From NCBI GenBank assembly GCA_034509735.1, contig JACGWO010000007.1:26130046-26194045 (forward strand): 64,000 nt of DNA. Direction: 5' to 3'. This DNA comes from Sesamum alatum. Lineage: Eukaryota > Streptophyta > Magnoliopsida > Lamiales > Pedaliaceae. The notes beneath the pieces were generated by a model that made no database searches, had not been told where the DNA came from, and was given only the letters and a program-made list of their open reading frames with translations. The position numbers and the translations under genes are program-made. Below, in pieces: positions 23,346-33,778 of this stretch; within the stretch, counting starts at the first letter, position 1, and each line of letters starts with the position of its first letter.

Positions 23346-24268
23346 CATCTAGCAATGGTCCATGGCACTAGAGACTAGGTGAAATTTCTAGGATGAACAT
23401 TTAGGCTCTAACAGTACACTTGTCCTTCTGTCTACGGCCTCACCACTTAGGGTCTAGGGCACGGAAAATGAAGGTACACATTTTGGACCTAAGTGTCGGT
23501 CTGTCCTTACTAAACGCCGCAAGGGAAGCCTTCCCTTCTGTTCAGTTAGTGTGGCCATAGATTTTAGGGACAAGACACAGAGCATACGTGAGACTCAACT
23601 GTCAATGCCTTTTGACAGGAGACAGATCCTTTCTTGGAGACTACTGTCACTTTGTACACCAGAGCTGCACTAGACATGGCTTATGACTACTCAAGTGCTT
23701 CTTGGCAATCTCTCACCATATCTAAGATGCAGACCTGATACACAGGTAAACTCAGCAGTTCCTCAAGTCAAAGGACTTGTCCTGTACCGTTGGAACCGGG
23801 AATACACGTCATACCTTGCTGACCCTACTCAAGGTCCTCCGTAAGACGGTTCCCGCGAGTCACCTCAGTCAGTTGCTCCCCAACAGGCTAACCCACTAAC
23901 ACTGCTTAGACGACCTTCGTCACCCATCGATGAAATACGACAGCAGATGCTTAGTGCAAGTCTCAAAGGGAATCCCGGTACCCATTTTTGAGATTCCTTG
24001 ATTGGGGTTTTCCGGACTGATTCGGCGGGACTGATTTCATGGACCTACCTCCAAGCGTAGTCCCAGTCCCCGAAATGGGCTTTCAGTTCGTGGGCTTTGT
24101 TTGCGTAGTGAACAGATAGATAAAGTAGTAAAGTGAACGCAAACAAAGTAATGCCAGAATGAATTTCACTTTTTTATTCATTAATAGTTTTATCAAAACA
24201 CTGAAATTGTCTAGACATAGGTTACATTTTGCCCGCCAAGATTGGCTACATGGTCACCTATTCTAACA
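23346..24268 (-). mobile_element. 5' LTR of B1, 3' half deleted
   Basis: LTR sequence starts abruptly in the conserved core (ATCTAGCAATGGTCCATGG) and runs to the intact inverted 5' end CACCTATTCTAACA at 24268. About 1 kb that should carry TATA, R, U5 and the primer-binding site is missing. The deletion joins the GC-rich leader directly to the core. GTATT follows at 24269-24273. Confidence 0.85.
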
Positions 24269-24273
24269 GTATT

Positions 24274-25218
24274 TACAAACAATCTCTCGTAGCCGTTACG
24301 AGGTTGAACCTCTGTGTACTCCGGTGTAATGACGTTCGACTAGCCGCCTGAATCCCCTTAGATCCGGAGGAGCGCCTAGTTCTTGCAGATAAGGATATCT
24401 CCTGTGGAAAAGATCGTCCCCATGGATAAGGATAGTTCCCCGTGAATAGACACACCATATTCGGATAAAGGCACCATCTTCAAATAAGGTCACCTCCGAG
24501 TCTCTAGTGAACCGATTGAGAGGGTGCCTTCAGCCAAGACTCCACCAAAGGCTTGGGTAGCTTAGCTGGAGGTGCTTAGGGCCTCGGTTGAGGTGGCTTG
24601 AGGTTGTTCCTTCTACGTGGACCTTTGCTTATGTGGACCCATGCTAATGCTACTAACGCGGGGCGTGGAGGCCCATAGCTTGGTCCTAGCCCTGCTGGCC
24701 TCCATTCATGTCGAAGTCCTTGAGCCTACAGCGGCTCAGTGAGCTTGCCTCTACTGGATCCTTCACTTGGTGCCTCGGCTGAGGTGGCTTGAGGTTGCTC
24801 ATGCCACGTGGAGCTCTGCCTGTGTGAACACCTGTTGATGCCACCAAGGCAGGGCATGGAGGCCCACAACTTGGTCCTGGCCCTGGCTGGGCCTCCATTC
24901 ACATCGAACTCTTTGAGCTACTACGACTCAATGAGCTTGCCGGGACACCTGAGCCTCTTTCTTGGATAGAGGGTTTTCAAGGTCACCAAAATTGATAATG
25001 ATTGTTTTAATTGATAAGGACATCATCTAATTCTAATATTGGTAGGGTACCTTTCTAAGTTTTATTGGTACAGTTAAATGAAAAAAATTTGCAAAAAAAT
25101 AAAATAATGACATTTGTATATATTCAATAATGATTATATTTCATATTCTTGTATTGAACTAATTAATAAGAAACAATAAATGTTAATATTCAAAAAAATC
25201 AATATTAAAATAAAATTA
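24274..25218 (-). mobile_element. Tat-type Gypsy leader, right part, with tandem repeat
   Basis: Continuation of the sequence split by B1. A 191-bp unit starting CCTCGGYTGAGGTGGCTTGAG is present twice (24582-24772 and 24773-about 24950), diverged by perhaps 20 percent. Near 24990 the minus strand reads TCAATTTTGGTGACC, which could be the end of a 5' LTR plus a primer-binding site, but I cannot confirm it. From about 25000 to 25218 the DNA is AT-rich without features. Confidence 0.45.
24582..24950. repeat. Two-copy 191-bp tandem repeat
   Basis: Both units contain CTCGGYTGAGGTGGCTTGAG, a GGCATGGAGGCCCA-like segment, TTGGTCCT and CTCARTGAGCTTGCC in the same order and spacing. Tandem repeats in untranslated regions are known for the Tat lineage. 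Confidence 0.8.
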
Positions 25219-25261
25219 AGGGATAATTACATTTACACCCCCTAACCTATACTCTATTTAG
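25219..25261 (+). repeat. Left terminal inverted repeat of a TIR sequence
   Basis: AGGGATAATTACATTTACAC and the following CCCCCTAACCTAT are matched in inverted orientation by ATAGGTTAGGGGGTG and GTAATTATTCCT at 49685-49717. AAAATTA flanks both outer ends (25212-25218 and 49718-49724). This fits a small non-autonomous DNA transposon split by the Copia nest. AT-rich flanks make the 7-bp duplication less than certain. Confidence 0.6.
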
Positions 25262-25265
25262 AAAA

Positions 25266-27043
25266 ACCAGAGCGCGAGCGGAAGCATGATAATGCAATAC
25301 ATTTTAAAAAAATATTCAAAAGAGCATAATTGTAAAATCCCATGGGGAGTTCCCTTGGGTGCTTAATCGGGCGTTCGATCTATGACGTACCAATATTAAC
25401 ACGGATAATGAATATAGGGCATAGATAATAATAATAAACTACGAAAGCATAATAAGCCGAAGTTAGTATATACTCATATATATACATAATTAATGTGATT
25501 ATTGGAATGTGTCTAGGTTCATCCAAGGATGTCTAGATTCATCCCAATCAATCACCATCAATTCTTCAATCAAGCCTATCATCTCTCAAGGTATGATTAA
25601 ATCATACCAAAAGAGAGAGGCTTGATTGGAGTTGATTTGTCTCTTACCAAAAGAGACAAGTCAACCACATCAAGCACCAAACATGGCCGATTTTTGCTAC
25701 ATCCAAGGTAGCATTTTCGACCATGCTTATTTAAGGAAGAAGTCCAACTTCTTCTCATTCCAAAAATAGAATTAACACACCTCTCGAGTCAAAATTTAAC
25801 GGACCGGGTTCCACTGTAGTCCAATTACAACGAACTCAAAATTAAATCCAATTTAATTTAAGGTCCACTTAAATAATTCTCATTGATCTTTGAATCCAAT
25901 TAAAAGATCCAACGTCTGAACTTTCTATATTAATCGATAAATCCCATCTACCGATTAAACGAGGGCCCGATATTGTATCGGTCCGTCCACCCATGGACAA
26001 TCTCTTAAGTAATCCAATTACTTAATCATCCTCCGAAATTAACTCCAAGTCAATTCCTTCCACCTTCTTGGTCATTTATGCGTGACCCTTTGGGTTCACC
26101 CTCAGCTAGACTTGGGCCCGTGTCCAACAAGGCCCTGTTAATGGGTGGTTGTCTAGCAACGGTCTATGGCATTAGAGACTAGGTGAATGTTGGCATGAAC
26201 ATTTAGGCGACGATTCCGTATGGGTACGGTCCTTCTGTCTACCGTCTCCCGACCTTAGTCTAGGGTATAGAATTGGGCGTCGGTTCCCATCCTTCACTAG
26301 GCATCTTTGCTTAATACTCGAGACTACACATGCCGCATTGCATCGACACAGAAAATTATTTCCTGTTCGACCAACCACTGTGGCGATAATTTTAAGCCTC
26401 ATGAACGTGTCTCCGAGTGCATAGGAGATACCTATGTCACATAGTGACAGGGGACGGATGCTCTTCTTGAAACCCACCATCCACGCTACACATTCTGACT
26501 ACACTGGACAAGGCTTATAATGATCATCTTACAGAATGATCACCTCTCGCCAGATCCAAGATACAGTCATCCTGTGCACGTGTCTGCCATGATTCCTCAA
26601 GTCTGAGGACTACTCCCGTACAATCGAAAACAGGGGAAATCCAATTATACCGACCAAACCTCCAAGGCTTCCATGTGATGATCCCCGCGAGTCAGTCCAG
26701 TCGGCTTGACCCCAGTCGACCAACCCATCAAGATCGTGTAGGTGTCCCATGCCTGTCGCCGATGAAACACGACACTCATCCATAAACACGATTCTTGATG
26801 CAAGTCTCTATAGGACTCTCGATGCCCTGTCTCGAGATCCTCGACTTGGAATGTTTCAGACTCAACTCTTAATCAGTTGATTTCATGACCACCATCCAAT
26901 ACGTGGCCCAACTGCATGAGTTGTTAATCGTGGTCTGTGGGCTTTATTGCGATATATGTAAAACACCATTTTAGCATATGGAAAATGAGCGCAACAAAGA
27001 GAATACCAAAGGTAACGAATACGCATTTTATTCATTACATAAT
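25266..27043 (-). mobile_element. Copia LTR of element M, block copy A
   Basis: Group A LTR in minus orientation. It lacks its first 20 or so bases (it starts CCAGAGCGCGAGCGGAAG) and has an internal deletion of about 370 bp relative to 47326-49538: CGAAGTTA joins GTATATACTC directly, and GTTA occurs at both breakpoints. It ends in ATAAT at 27039-27043, where a plus-strand LTR begins. The conserved core is at about 26150-26213. Confidence 0.8.
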
Positions 27044-27566
27044 TGTTAGAATAGGTGACCAGAAAGCCAGTAGGTTTGGCAATTTATAACCTATTATACA
27101 ACTCGATGTAAAATGTAATATTATTATGTGATGAATAAAATGCGTATTCGTCACTTTTGGTGCTTGCTTTGTTGCGCTCATTCCACATTTGTTAAAAACG
27201 GTGTTTTTACTTATATCACAACAAAGCCCACAAACAACGGTTAACAACTCGTGCAGTTGGGGCACACATTGGATGGTGGTCATGAAACCAACTGTATTGA
27301 GAGTTGGGTCTGAAACGTTCTAAGTCTAGGAACTCGAGACAGGGCATCGAAAGTCCTATTGAGACTTGCATCAAAAGTCGTGTTCATTGGATGAGTGCCG
27401 TGTTTCATCAGCGACAGGCGCGGGACGCCTACACGATCTTGATGGGGTTTGTCGACTGGGGTTCGAGCAGACTGGACTGACTCGCGCGGATCATCATATG
27501 GAAGCCATGGAGGCTTTGTTGGTATGATTGGATTTTCCCGGTTCTGATAGTACGGGAGTAGTCCTC
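27044..27566 (+). mobile_element. 5' end of a plus-strand Copia LTR (element P), copy A
   Basis: It starts with intact TGTTAGAATAGGTGACCAG after ATAAT and follows the group A LTR for about 520 bp. It stops at GGGAGTAGTCCTCA, where 334-bp tandem repeats take over. ATAAT recurs at 44811-44815 just after a plus-strand LTR end, so element P appears to have inserted here into the LTR of M. Confidence 0.8.
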
Positions 27567-28612
27567 AATTTTATGTTGAATAAGATAGATTCCTAGTCAT
27601 ATAATCGAGGAGTGGATTTAATATTGATTATGAGAGTCGATACGAATATATTTATAGCCAAAAATGAGTCATCTATCAGTCAATGATAAGGATTAAAAAC
27701 ACAAGGTGTTTCCTACGATTGTATTGAGTATTAGGCATGTATTTGCACGTACGATTGATTATGAAGGTTATCGAAACCCTCGATATGGCAAAGATAAAAG
27801 TGCATTAGTGTCTAAACTTGTTTAAAGGAGTTTGTCGTTGTGCAAAGGTACAAAGCTGAGTCCATGGCTCGAAAGAGTGTTCTAGATGTTGTCCTAGTGC
27901 ATTTTTATGTTGAATAACATGGAGTCCTAGTTATATAATCGAAGAGTGACTTTAATATAGATTATTAGAGTCAATACGAATATATTTACAGCCTAAAATG
28001 AGTCATCTATGAGTCAATGATAAGGACTGAAAGCACAAGGTGTTTCCTACGATTGTGTTGAGTATTAGGCATGTATCCAGATGTACAATTGATTAGGAAA
28101 GTTCTCCAAGTCCTCGATATGGCAAAGATAAAAGAGCATTAGTGTCTAAACTTGTTTAAAGGACTTTGTCGTTGCGTAAAGGTAAGCTGAGTCCATCGCT
28201 CGAAAGAACGTTCTAGATGTAGTCCTAGTGCATTTTTATATTGAATAACATAGAATCCTAGTCATATAATCAAAGAGTGGCTGTAAATTTTTTTATTAGA
28301 GTCAATGCAAATATATTTATAGCCTAAAATGAGTCATCTATCAGTCAATGATAAGGACTGAAAGCACAAGATGTTTCCTACGATTGTGTTGAGTATTAGG
28401 CATGTATCCGGACGTATGATTGATTAGGAACATTCTCCAAGCCCTCGATATGGCAAAGATAAAAGTGTATTAGTGTCTAAAGTTGTTTAAAGGAGTTTGT
28501 CGTTGCGCAAAGCTACAAAGCTGAGTCCATGGCTCGAAAGAGTGTTCTAGATGTTAGTCCTAGTGCATTTTAATGTTGAAGAACATGGAGTCCTAGTCAT
28601 ATAATCGAAGAG
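27567..28612 (+). repeat. 334-bp tandem repeat array, copy A (3.1 units)
   Basis: Units begin near 27572, 27906, 28237 and 28572 (the last only about 40 bp). Each contains TATGTTGAATAACATGGAG, GAGTCATCTAT, CAGTCAATGATAAGGA, CACAAGGTGTTTCCTACGA, TGAGTATTAGGCATGTAT, CTCGATATGGCAAAGATAAA and AGCTGAGTCCATGGCTCGAA. Neighbouring units look about 90-95 percent alike. No coding frame runs through. The unit does not match any LTR, leader or coding sequence I can identify in this window, so its source is unknown. Confidence 0.88.
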
Positions 28613-29382
28613 AGAGGCCCAGAGCAATGAGCAGAAGCATGATAATGCAATATATTTTAAAAAAATATTGGGGTGTTCCCTGGGTGCTCAACCGGGCGTT
28701 CGATCTAGGATTTACCAATACTAACACGGATACTGAATATAGGGCATAGATAATAATAATAAAATACGAAAGCATAATAAGCCGAAGTTACCTTTGTAGT
28801 TTATCTCTCAATCGGCTACTTGCATTGTTCTTTTCCGGAAATGTTCACCAAGTACAAAAGTATGAACTCTCCAAAGATGATCCACACAACACCGAAAGAG
28901 ATGCTCGTTTTCCTTGCTAGAGGAAAACGGATCTAAGAGGATTCGGTTTAAGAAGATTAATACTATCAATTAGTGTTCTTCTAACCTCACTTTGTTCTTC
29001 CCATTGATCCTAGATCAAATGAAGAACACAAGTGTAGAGAGGGAGAGGTGGCCGAGAGTTGAGGGAGAGAAAGAGTGTAATTTTTCTTCTTCTTTTCGTA
29101 GAAAAAGATGAATAATGAATCTCATGCTTTGATGTTAGTATATACTCATATATATATACATAAATAATGTGATTATTGAAATGTGTCTAGGTTCATCCAA
29201 GGATGTCTAGATTGATCCGAATTAATCACCATAAATTCTACAATCAAGCCTACCATCTCTCAAGGTATGATTAAATCATACCAAAAGAGAGAGGCTTGAT
29301 TGGAGTTGATTTGTCTCTTACCAAAAGAGACAAGTCAACCACATCAAGCACCAAACATGGCCGATTTTTGCTCCATCCAAGG
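28613..29382 (-). mobile_element. Copia LTR of block copy B, left part
   Basis: Same LTR as 25266-27043, starting CCAGAGCAATGAGC. Unlike copy A it keeps the roughly 370-bp segment with the CACCAAGT..CAAAAGTATGAAC stretch. It is split at CCAAGG by the Gypsy element (duplication CAAGG) and resumes at 36934. Confidence 0.83.
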
Positions 29383-30149
29383 TGATACGGATAGAGCGTG
29401 AGACCCATTGGATATAAGGATCCAAGAACCAAACGTATAGAAATAGACAGCGGATATCCCAGATCGATGATCTAGTTTGATCGTACCTGGAGCTTGAGAG
29501 CACCTTGACCGTTGGCTATATGGGCAGCCAAGAACCTTGGTATGGTGAACGCCACAAGATATTGCTCAAGTATCTTGATAAGTTCTAAACAATTGAAACT
29601 CTACAAAGAGAATTCAACCTCACAAGAAGAAGTTTATATTAATTCAAAGTCTAATTTTTACAAATGATAACCATGGCCTTTTATTAGGCTTCAAATGGAT
29701 GCCCAAGGGTCTCAAGAGTTAATTCTAACCTTGGGACTTTAGGAGCATTAAAGTGACACTGTTGACCACATTAACAAGACTTAGAAAAACAAGAATGACC
29801 CTCTGACTACTATGATGTCTCTTGGCCTTCTAATGCTGAAAATAAACTAATTTAGACAAAAATAATGGACTCTCTTTTTGGGCTTGGTGGGTTGGACGAA
29901 TTTGTGGCCTCTTTTTCTTCAAATGAAGTCTTCAAACTTGAGCCCAACTATTAGATGCAATCTAGCCATCTACTTGATATTCATCATTGGACCTTCTATT
30001 GATCTCTCATGCATTGGCCCGTTGACTTCATCAATAAGAATCATCAAAGCTTTGTTCATTTTCTTAGCTCTTGCCCTCGTAATCGGGCCCCATTAATTCT
30101 CAAAGGATCTTCGTTGCTTTGAGTTGTAAGCTTCGGATGGTCCCCATTA
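29383..30149 (-). mobile_element. 3' LTR of Gypsy G1
   Basis: 767 bp, from TGATACGGATAG to CCCCATTA. The minus-strand start reads TAATGGGGACC versus TGATGGGGACC in the other LTR, so the terminal G has mutated. The polypurine tract GAAGAAGGAGGGAA lies just before it on the minus strand. A one-base deletion in a C run (30087 area) shifts the frame of the polyprotein tail that the LTR encodes. Confidence 0.9.
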
Positions 30150-30799
30150 TTCCCTCCTTCTTCAGAAGGATTCGACCTCGAATCTGATTCTGCATCAAAA
30201 GGAGAAAGATCAGTCACATTAAAAGAAGCGCTCACATTGTACTCACCAGGAAGGTCTAGTTTGTAGGCATTATCGTTGATCCTCGCAATCACTTGAAATG
30301 GACCATCCCCCCTCGCTTGCAATTTTGATCTTCGCTTTGCGGGAAATCTCTCTTTTCTCAAGTGCAACCAAACCCAATCACCAGGCTCAAAAAATGACTT
30401 GCTTGCGCCCTTTGTTGGCTTGTTTTGCATAATGTTCAGTTTGCTTCTCAATATTGAGCTTTACCTTTTCATGCACCCCTCTTTATCAATTCTGCCTTAG
30501 CTTTTCCATAAAGATTTGCTCACTCATCAACAGGAATAGGCACAAGATCAAGTGGAGTCAATGGATTGAAGCCATAAATAATTTCAAAAGGAGTAAATTT
30601 AGTAGCAGAATGAACACTCCTGTTATATGCGAATTCAGCAAATGGCAAACAATCTTCCCAATTCTTCAAGTTCTTTTTGAATCAAAGCTCTAAGCAATTG
30701 AGACAAGGTCCTATTCACTACCTCAGTTTGTCCATCAGTTTGTGGATGACAAGTAGTAGAAAATAGAAGTTTAGTTCCCAATTTACTCCACAACACACG
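30056..30799 (-). pseudogene. Gypsy G1 integrase, C-terminal part
   Basis: Near 30740 the minus strand reads [20 protein letters not shown], which holds the third catalytic residue (Glu) of the integrase core. The frame is then disturbed until 30451, where a 131-codon open frame gives [43 protein letters not shown] and [14 protein letters not shown], the usual C-terminal domain. It runs past the polypurine tract into the LTR ([18 protein letters not shown]). Stops and shifts between the segments make it inactive. Confidence 0.83.
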
Positions 30800-31018
30800 T
30801 CAAAAATGACTCAAAAATTTTGCATCTCTGTCACTCACAATTGTTCTTGGAACTCCATGTAATCTCACAATTTCTCGAAAGAACAAATCAACAATATGAA
30901 TAGCATCATCACTTTTATGACATGGAATGAAATGAGCCATTTTAGAAAATCTATCAACAACCACAAACACAGAATCTCTTCCTTTTTTTGTCCTAGGTAA
31001 ACCCAAAACAAAATCCAT
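30800..31018 (-). pseudogene. Gypsy G1 integrase core, downstream of VAMP insertion
   Basis: 72 codons: [32 protein letters not shown] and [13 protein letters not shown]. It contains the first two catalytic aspartates of the D,D,E triad (MDFV and SDRDAKF). A stop follows at once. The first few codons (MDFVL) are also at the end of the piece beyond the insertion because they lie in the 20-bp target-site duplication. Confidence 0.88.
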
Positions 31019-31024
31019 AGAGAT

Positions 31025-32091
31025 TTTTTTTAAATAAAGAACTTAATACTATTACTATAAGATTGTTCGAGCATTATTTTTCTAGCACCAACTGCAGTAG
31101 ATTTTAGCTGGAGCAACAAACACAGCATCTCAAACTTCATTGCCACAAATTTGAATCTTCTACTAATATATTCAGGCGATACAGAAATACAAACTATACA
31201 CATGTAATGTGACAAAGCACAAATTATAGCAAGGGGCAAAATGTATCACCAAAAAATTTAGGGGAAAGAACGCTGAATGATTAAGTAATCCATCGAGGAC
31301 GTCCTATTCAACACACACTAATGGCATTTGAATCCACCACAGACTGATAAAACTATGATCAGGATCAAGGCCACGATAATGGCAAGAACAATCAGCTTTA
31401 TCTTCATGTTCTGCAACCACATCTTTCTCCTCATCTTGGTTCCTTGTGTCCTAAAATCTTGTGCCTGAGAGCGAAGATTCTCAGTTTTATCCACCAGAAG
31501 CTCAATTTTCTCTCCACGATCGAGAACCTTTTCAATGTTTTCCATCATCACGCCTTTAACTTCTGAAACTTGAGCTTTCACCTTCGCAAGCTTACTGATC
31601 TCTTTAGGATGATCCACACAATACTGCATTTGCTCATTCAATTTGGGCCCAAACTCTCTATTCAAGCTGTTGGCAACAGCTGTAGCAGCCTTTCCACCAC
31701 TGTATTTCTTAGTAAAATCATCCTTAATTCGCTCAAGAAATGCAATTGGAAGCTGTCTTCCAACAGATTCAACAGCCACAACACAGTATGTAAATCCATC
31801 CTCGACGAGGTAATTGAAGGTGTGCCATCGCAGTTGTAGGTGAACTTGTTTTTGGTGGCGGGAAGTTTCTGGAGGCACTGCGAAGCGATTCCGATGAAGT
31901 TCCTGGTGAACTCAATGTACTCCGCCAGGATGACAGTCCCCCGCGCCACGAAGCTGTAGATCAACGATTGCTGGCCCATTTTCCCCACTCCTCCTTCTCT
32001 CTCCAATAAACCCTAGGCCAAGCCTATTCTGTATTTGTATGTAGAAACTGTAGAATGTAGAGAGAGAAACAAAGAGGAGGTGAGAGAGAAT
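31025..32091 (-). mobile_element. Processed retrocopy of a VAMP mRNA (full insert)
   Basis: This insert in the Gypsy integrase gene is flanked by a perfect 20-bp direct repeat (31005-31024 and 32092-32111). At its low-coordinate end, the 3' end of the copied mRNA, there is a run of T on the plus strand (31025-31031), the remnant of a poly(A) tail. It includes about 110 bp of 5' UTR and about 290 bp of 3' UTR. No introns are present, whereas plant VAMP genes of this class normally have several. Long duplication plus poly(A) points to LINE-type reverse transcription. Confidence 0.93.
31318..31979 (-). pseudogene. VAMP721/722-like R-SNARE retropseudogene
   Basis: The sequence starts [20 protein letters not shown] (31977-31979 as ATG) and stops at 31318, corresponding to a normal length of 220 residues. 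Order: longin domain (about 1-125, with YVV-type strands and FLERIKDDF), R-SNARE motif (about 127-187, [20 protein letters not shown], zero-layer Arg in LDRGEK), basic linker RRKMW, and a membrane anchor (about 195-215) ending CGGFKCH. One base is missing near 31824 in NCDGHTFNYL, which shifts the frame at about codon 52. The rest is conserved. VAMP721/722 proteins act in secretion and cell-plate formation at the plasma membrane. As it stands it would give only a truncated longin peptide. Confidence 0.92.
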
Positions 32092-32111
32092 AAAACAAAA
32101 TCCATAGAGAT

Positions 32112-32294
32112 GTCCACCCATGGTTCACTAGGAATAGGTAAAGGTTGATACAATCCATGAGGTTTTGATTTTGATTTGGCACATTTACAAGTTATGCACC
32201 AATCACATATTTTCTCAACATCAACACGCATACCAAGCCAAAAGAAATGATCACATAATATTTCTATGGTTTTATGTACACCAAAGTGTCCCAT
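32112..32294 (-). pseudogene. Gypsy G1 integrase N-terminal zinc-binding part
   Basis: The 93-codon frame begins [19 protein letters not shown] and continues [13 protein letters not shown] and [12 protein letters not shown], giving the His-His-Cys-Cys zinc-binding domain followed by the start of the catalytic core. It is cut at 32111 by the VAMP insertion and continues at 31018. A frame change separates it from the RNase H frame just upstream. Confidence 0.87.
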
Positions 32295-33778
32295 TAAACC
32301 TCCTCGTGTGCCTCTCTAACAAGCAACTCCCGGGTAGAACATTTAGGGATGCAAAGTTTATTTTCAGGAAATAAGTATCCCTCATGTTTATAGAACTTCC
32401 CAAACACAGCATGTTCACAAGCTAAATAAATAGACCCAAAATCTGAATCATTGGCATACATTTCTTTTATTGACTCAAAACCAAGAAGTTTAGAGCTCAA
32501 AGTAGTGATTAAAGCATACATCCGGGATAATGCATCAACTACAATGTTTTCCTTTCCTTTCTTGTATTTGATCACATAAGGAAATGATTCAATGAATTCC
32601 ACCCATTTCATATGCCTCTTGCTAAACTTACCTTGGCCTTTGAGATACTTAAGAGACTCGTGATCCGTATGAATCACAAACTCATTTGGCCACAAGTAGT
32701 GCTGCCATGTCTCTAATGCTCTCACCAAAGCATAAAGCTCCTTATCGTAGGTCGAATAGTTCAATTGAGCTCCCTTCAACTTCTCGCTGAAGTATGCAAT
32801 TGGCCGTCCCTCCTGCATCAAAACAGCTCCTACCCCGACTCCAGATGCATCACATTCAAGTTCAAATGATTTATCAAAGTTAGGCAATGCAAGAATAGAC
32901 GCAGTAGTTAGTTTTTCTTTTAGGAGATCAAAAGCTTGTCGTTGTTTTTCTCCCCAATGAAAACCAACTTCTTTCTTAACGATTTCATTTAATGGAGCAG
33001 CAATGGTACTAAAATCCTTTACAAACCGCCTATAGAAGATTGCAAGACCATGAAAACTTCTTACCTCAGCAATGTTCTTAGGAGCTGGCCAATCTAGAAT
33101 AGCCTTGACTTTATCCTTTTCCATTTCAATTCCATTAGCACTTACCACAAATCCAAGAAAAACAACTTTATCCATGCAAAAAGAACACTTCTTAAGATTA
33201 GCATACAATGATTCTCCTCTTAAAGTGTCTAGCACAGCACGTACATGTTCAAGATGTTCTTCTATGCTTTTGCTATATATAAGGATGTCATCAAAGTAAA
33301 CTACCACAAACTTCCCAATAAAGGCACGCAAAATATGGTTCATTAATCTCATGAAAGTGCTTAGTGCATTAGTTAACCCAAAAGGCATGACTAACCACTC
33401 ATATAAACCATATTTTGTTTTAAAAGTATTTTTCCATTCATCCCCTTCTCTAATCCGGATTTGATGATATCCACTCTTTAAATCAATCTTTGTGAAGATT
33501 ATAGCACCATACAAGTCATCAAGCATATAATCTAACCTAGGAATAGGATAGCGATACTTTACTGTGATTTTATTGATGGCTCGACAATCTGTACACATTC
33601 TCCATGATCCATCTTTCTTTGGTACTACGATCACCGGTACGGCACATGGACTCATGCTTTCTCGAATCTTCCCTTTTGTTAACAATTCCTCCACTTGCCT
33701 TTGGATTTCCTTTGTCTCCTCAGGATTCACCCTATAAGCTAGTCGGTTTGGTAGTACGGCCCCTGGAATGAAGTCCAT
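32294..33778 (-). CDS. Gypsy G1 reverse transcriptase-RNase H (open frame)
   Basis: This 494-codon frame has the whole [35 protein letters not shown] (first catalytic Asp), [23 protein letters not shown] (YFDD catalytic pair), [11 protein letters not shown]. RNase H follows with [26 protein letters not shown] and [10 protein letters not shown], then the start of the link to integrase. The polyprotein would normally be continuous with gag-protease upstream; here a frame change near 33740 separates them. RT-RH could still be folded if translated, but nothing indicates expression. Confidence 0.9.
   Translation of the reverse strand: MDFIPGAVLPNRLAYRVNPEETKEIQRQVEELLTKGKIRESMSPCAVPVIVVPKKDGSWRMCTDCRAINKITVKYRYPIPRLDYMLDDLYGAIIFTKIDLKSGYHQIRIREGDEWKNTFKTKYGLYEWLVMPFGLTNALSTFMRLMNHILRAFIGKFVVVYFDDILIYSKSIEEHLEHVRAVLDTLRGESLYANLKKCSFCMDKVVFLGFVVSANGIEMEKDKVKAILDWPAPKNIAEVRSFHGLAIFYRRFVKDFSTIAAPLNEIVKKEVGFHWGEKQRQAFDLLKEKLTTASILALPNFDKSFELECDASGVGVGAVLMQEGRPIAYFSEKLKGAQLNYSTYDKELYALVRALETWQHYLWPNEFVIHTDHESLKYLKGQGKFSKRHMKWVEFIESFPYVIKYKKGKENIVVDALSRMYALITTLSSKLLGFESIKEMYANDSDFGSIYLACEHAVFGKFYKHEGYLFPENKLCIPKCSTRELLVREAHEEV

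Larger units (their letters stand above)
14377..24268 (-). mobile_element. Copia element B1 (group B), nearly complete
   Basis: This minus-strand element has, from high to low coordinate: a truncated 5' LTR (23346-24268), leader (21694-23345), gag (20857-21693), protease-integrase-RT (18741-20853), an inserted LTR piece (17406-18740), RT end and RNase H (16382-17405), polypurine tract and full 3' LTR (14377-16365). GTATT flanks both ends. The primer-binding site and about 1 kb of the 5' LTR are deleted. Gene order gag-PR-IN-RT-RH defines Ty1/Copia. It inserted into the leader of the Tat-type Gypsy element. Confidence 0.88.

Noticed and set aside
23116..23355. Arg/Ala-rich open frames of 65 and 79 codons
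   Set aside because: Same composition effect in the GC-rich leader of B1; one frame crosses into the LTR.
27567..28612. CRISPR-like or phage-type repeat array
   Set aside because: Units are 334 bp, contiguous and without spacers, and lie in plant LTR sequence.
31318..31979. VAMP as a working host gene
   Set aside because: No introns, poly(A) remnant, long target duplication, location inside a transposon, and a frameshift at about codon 52.
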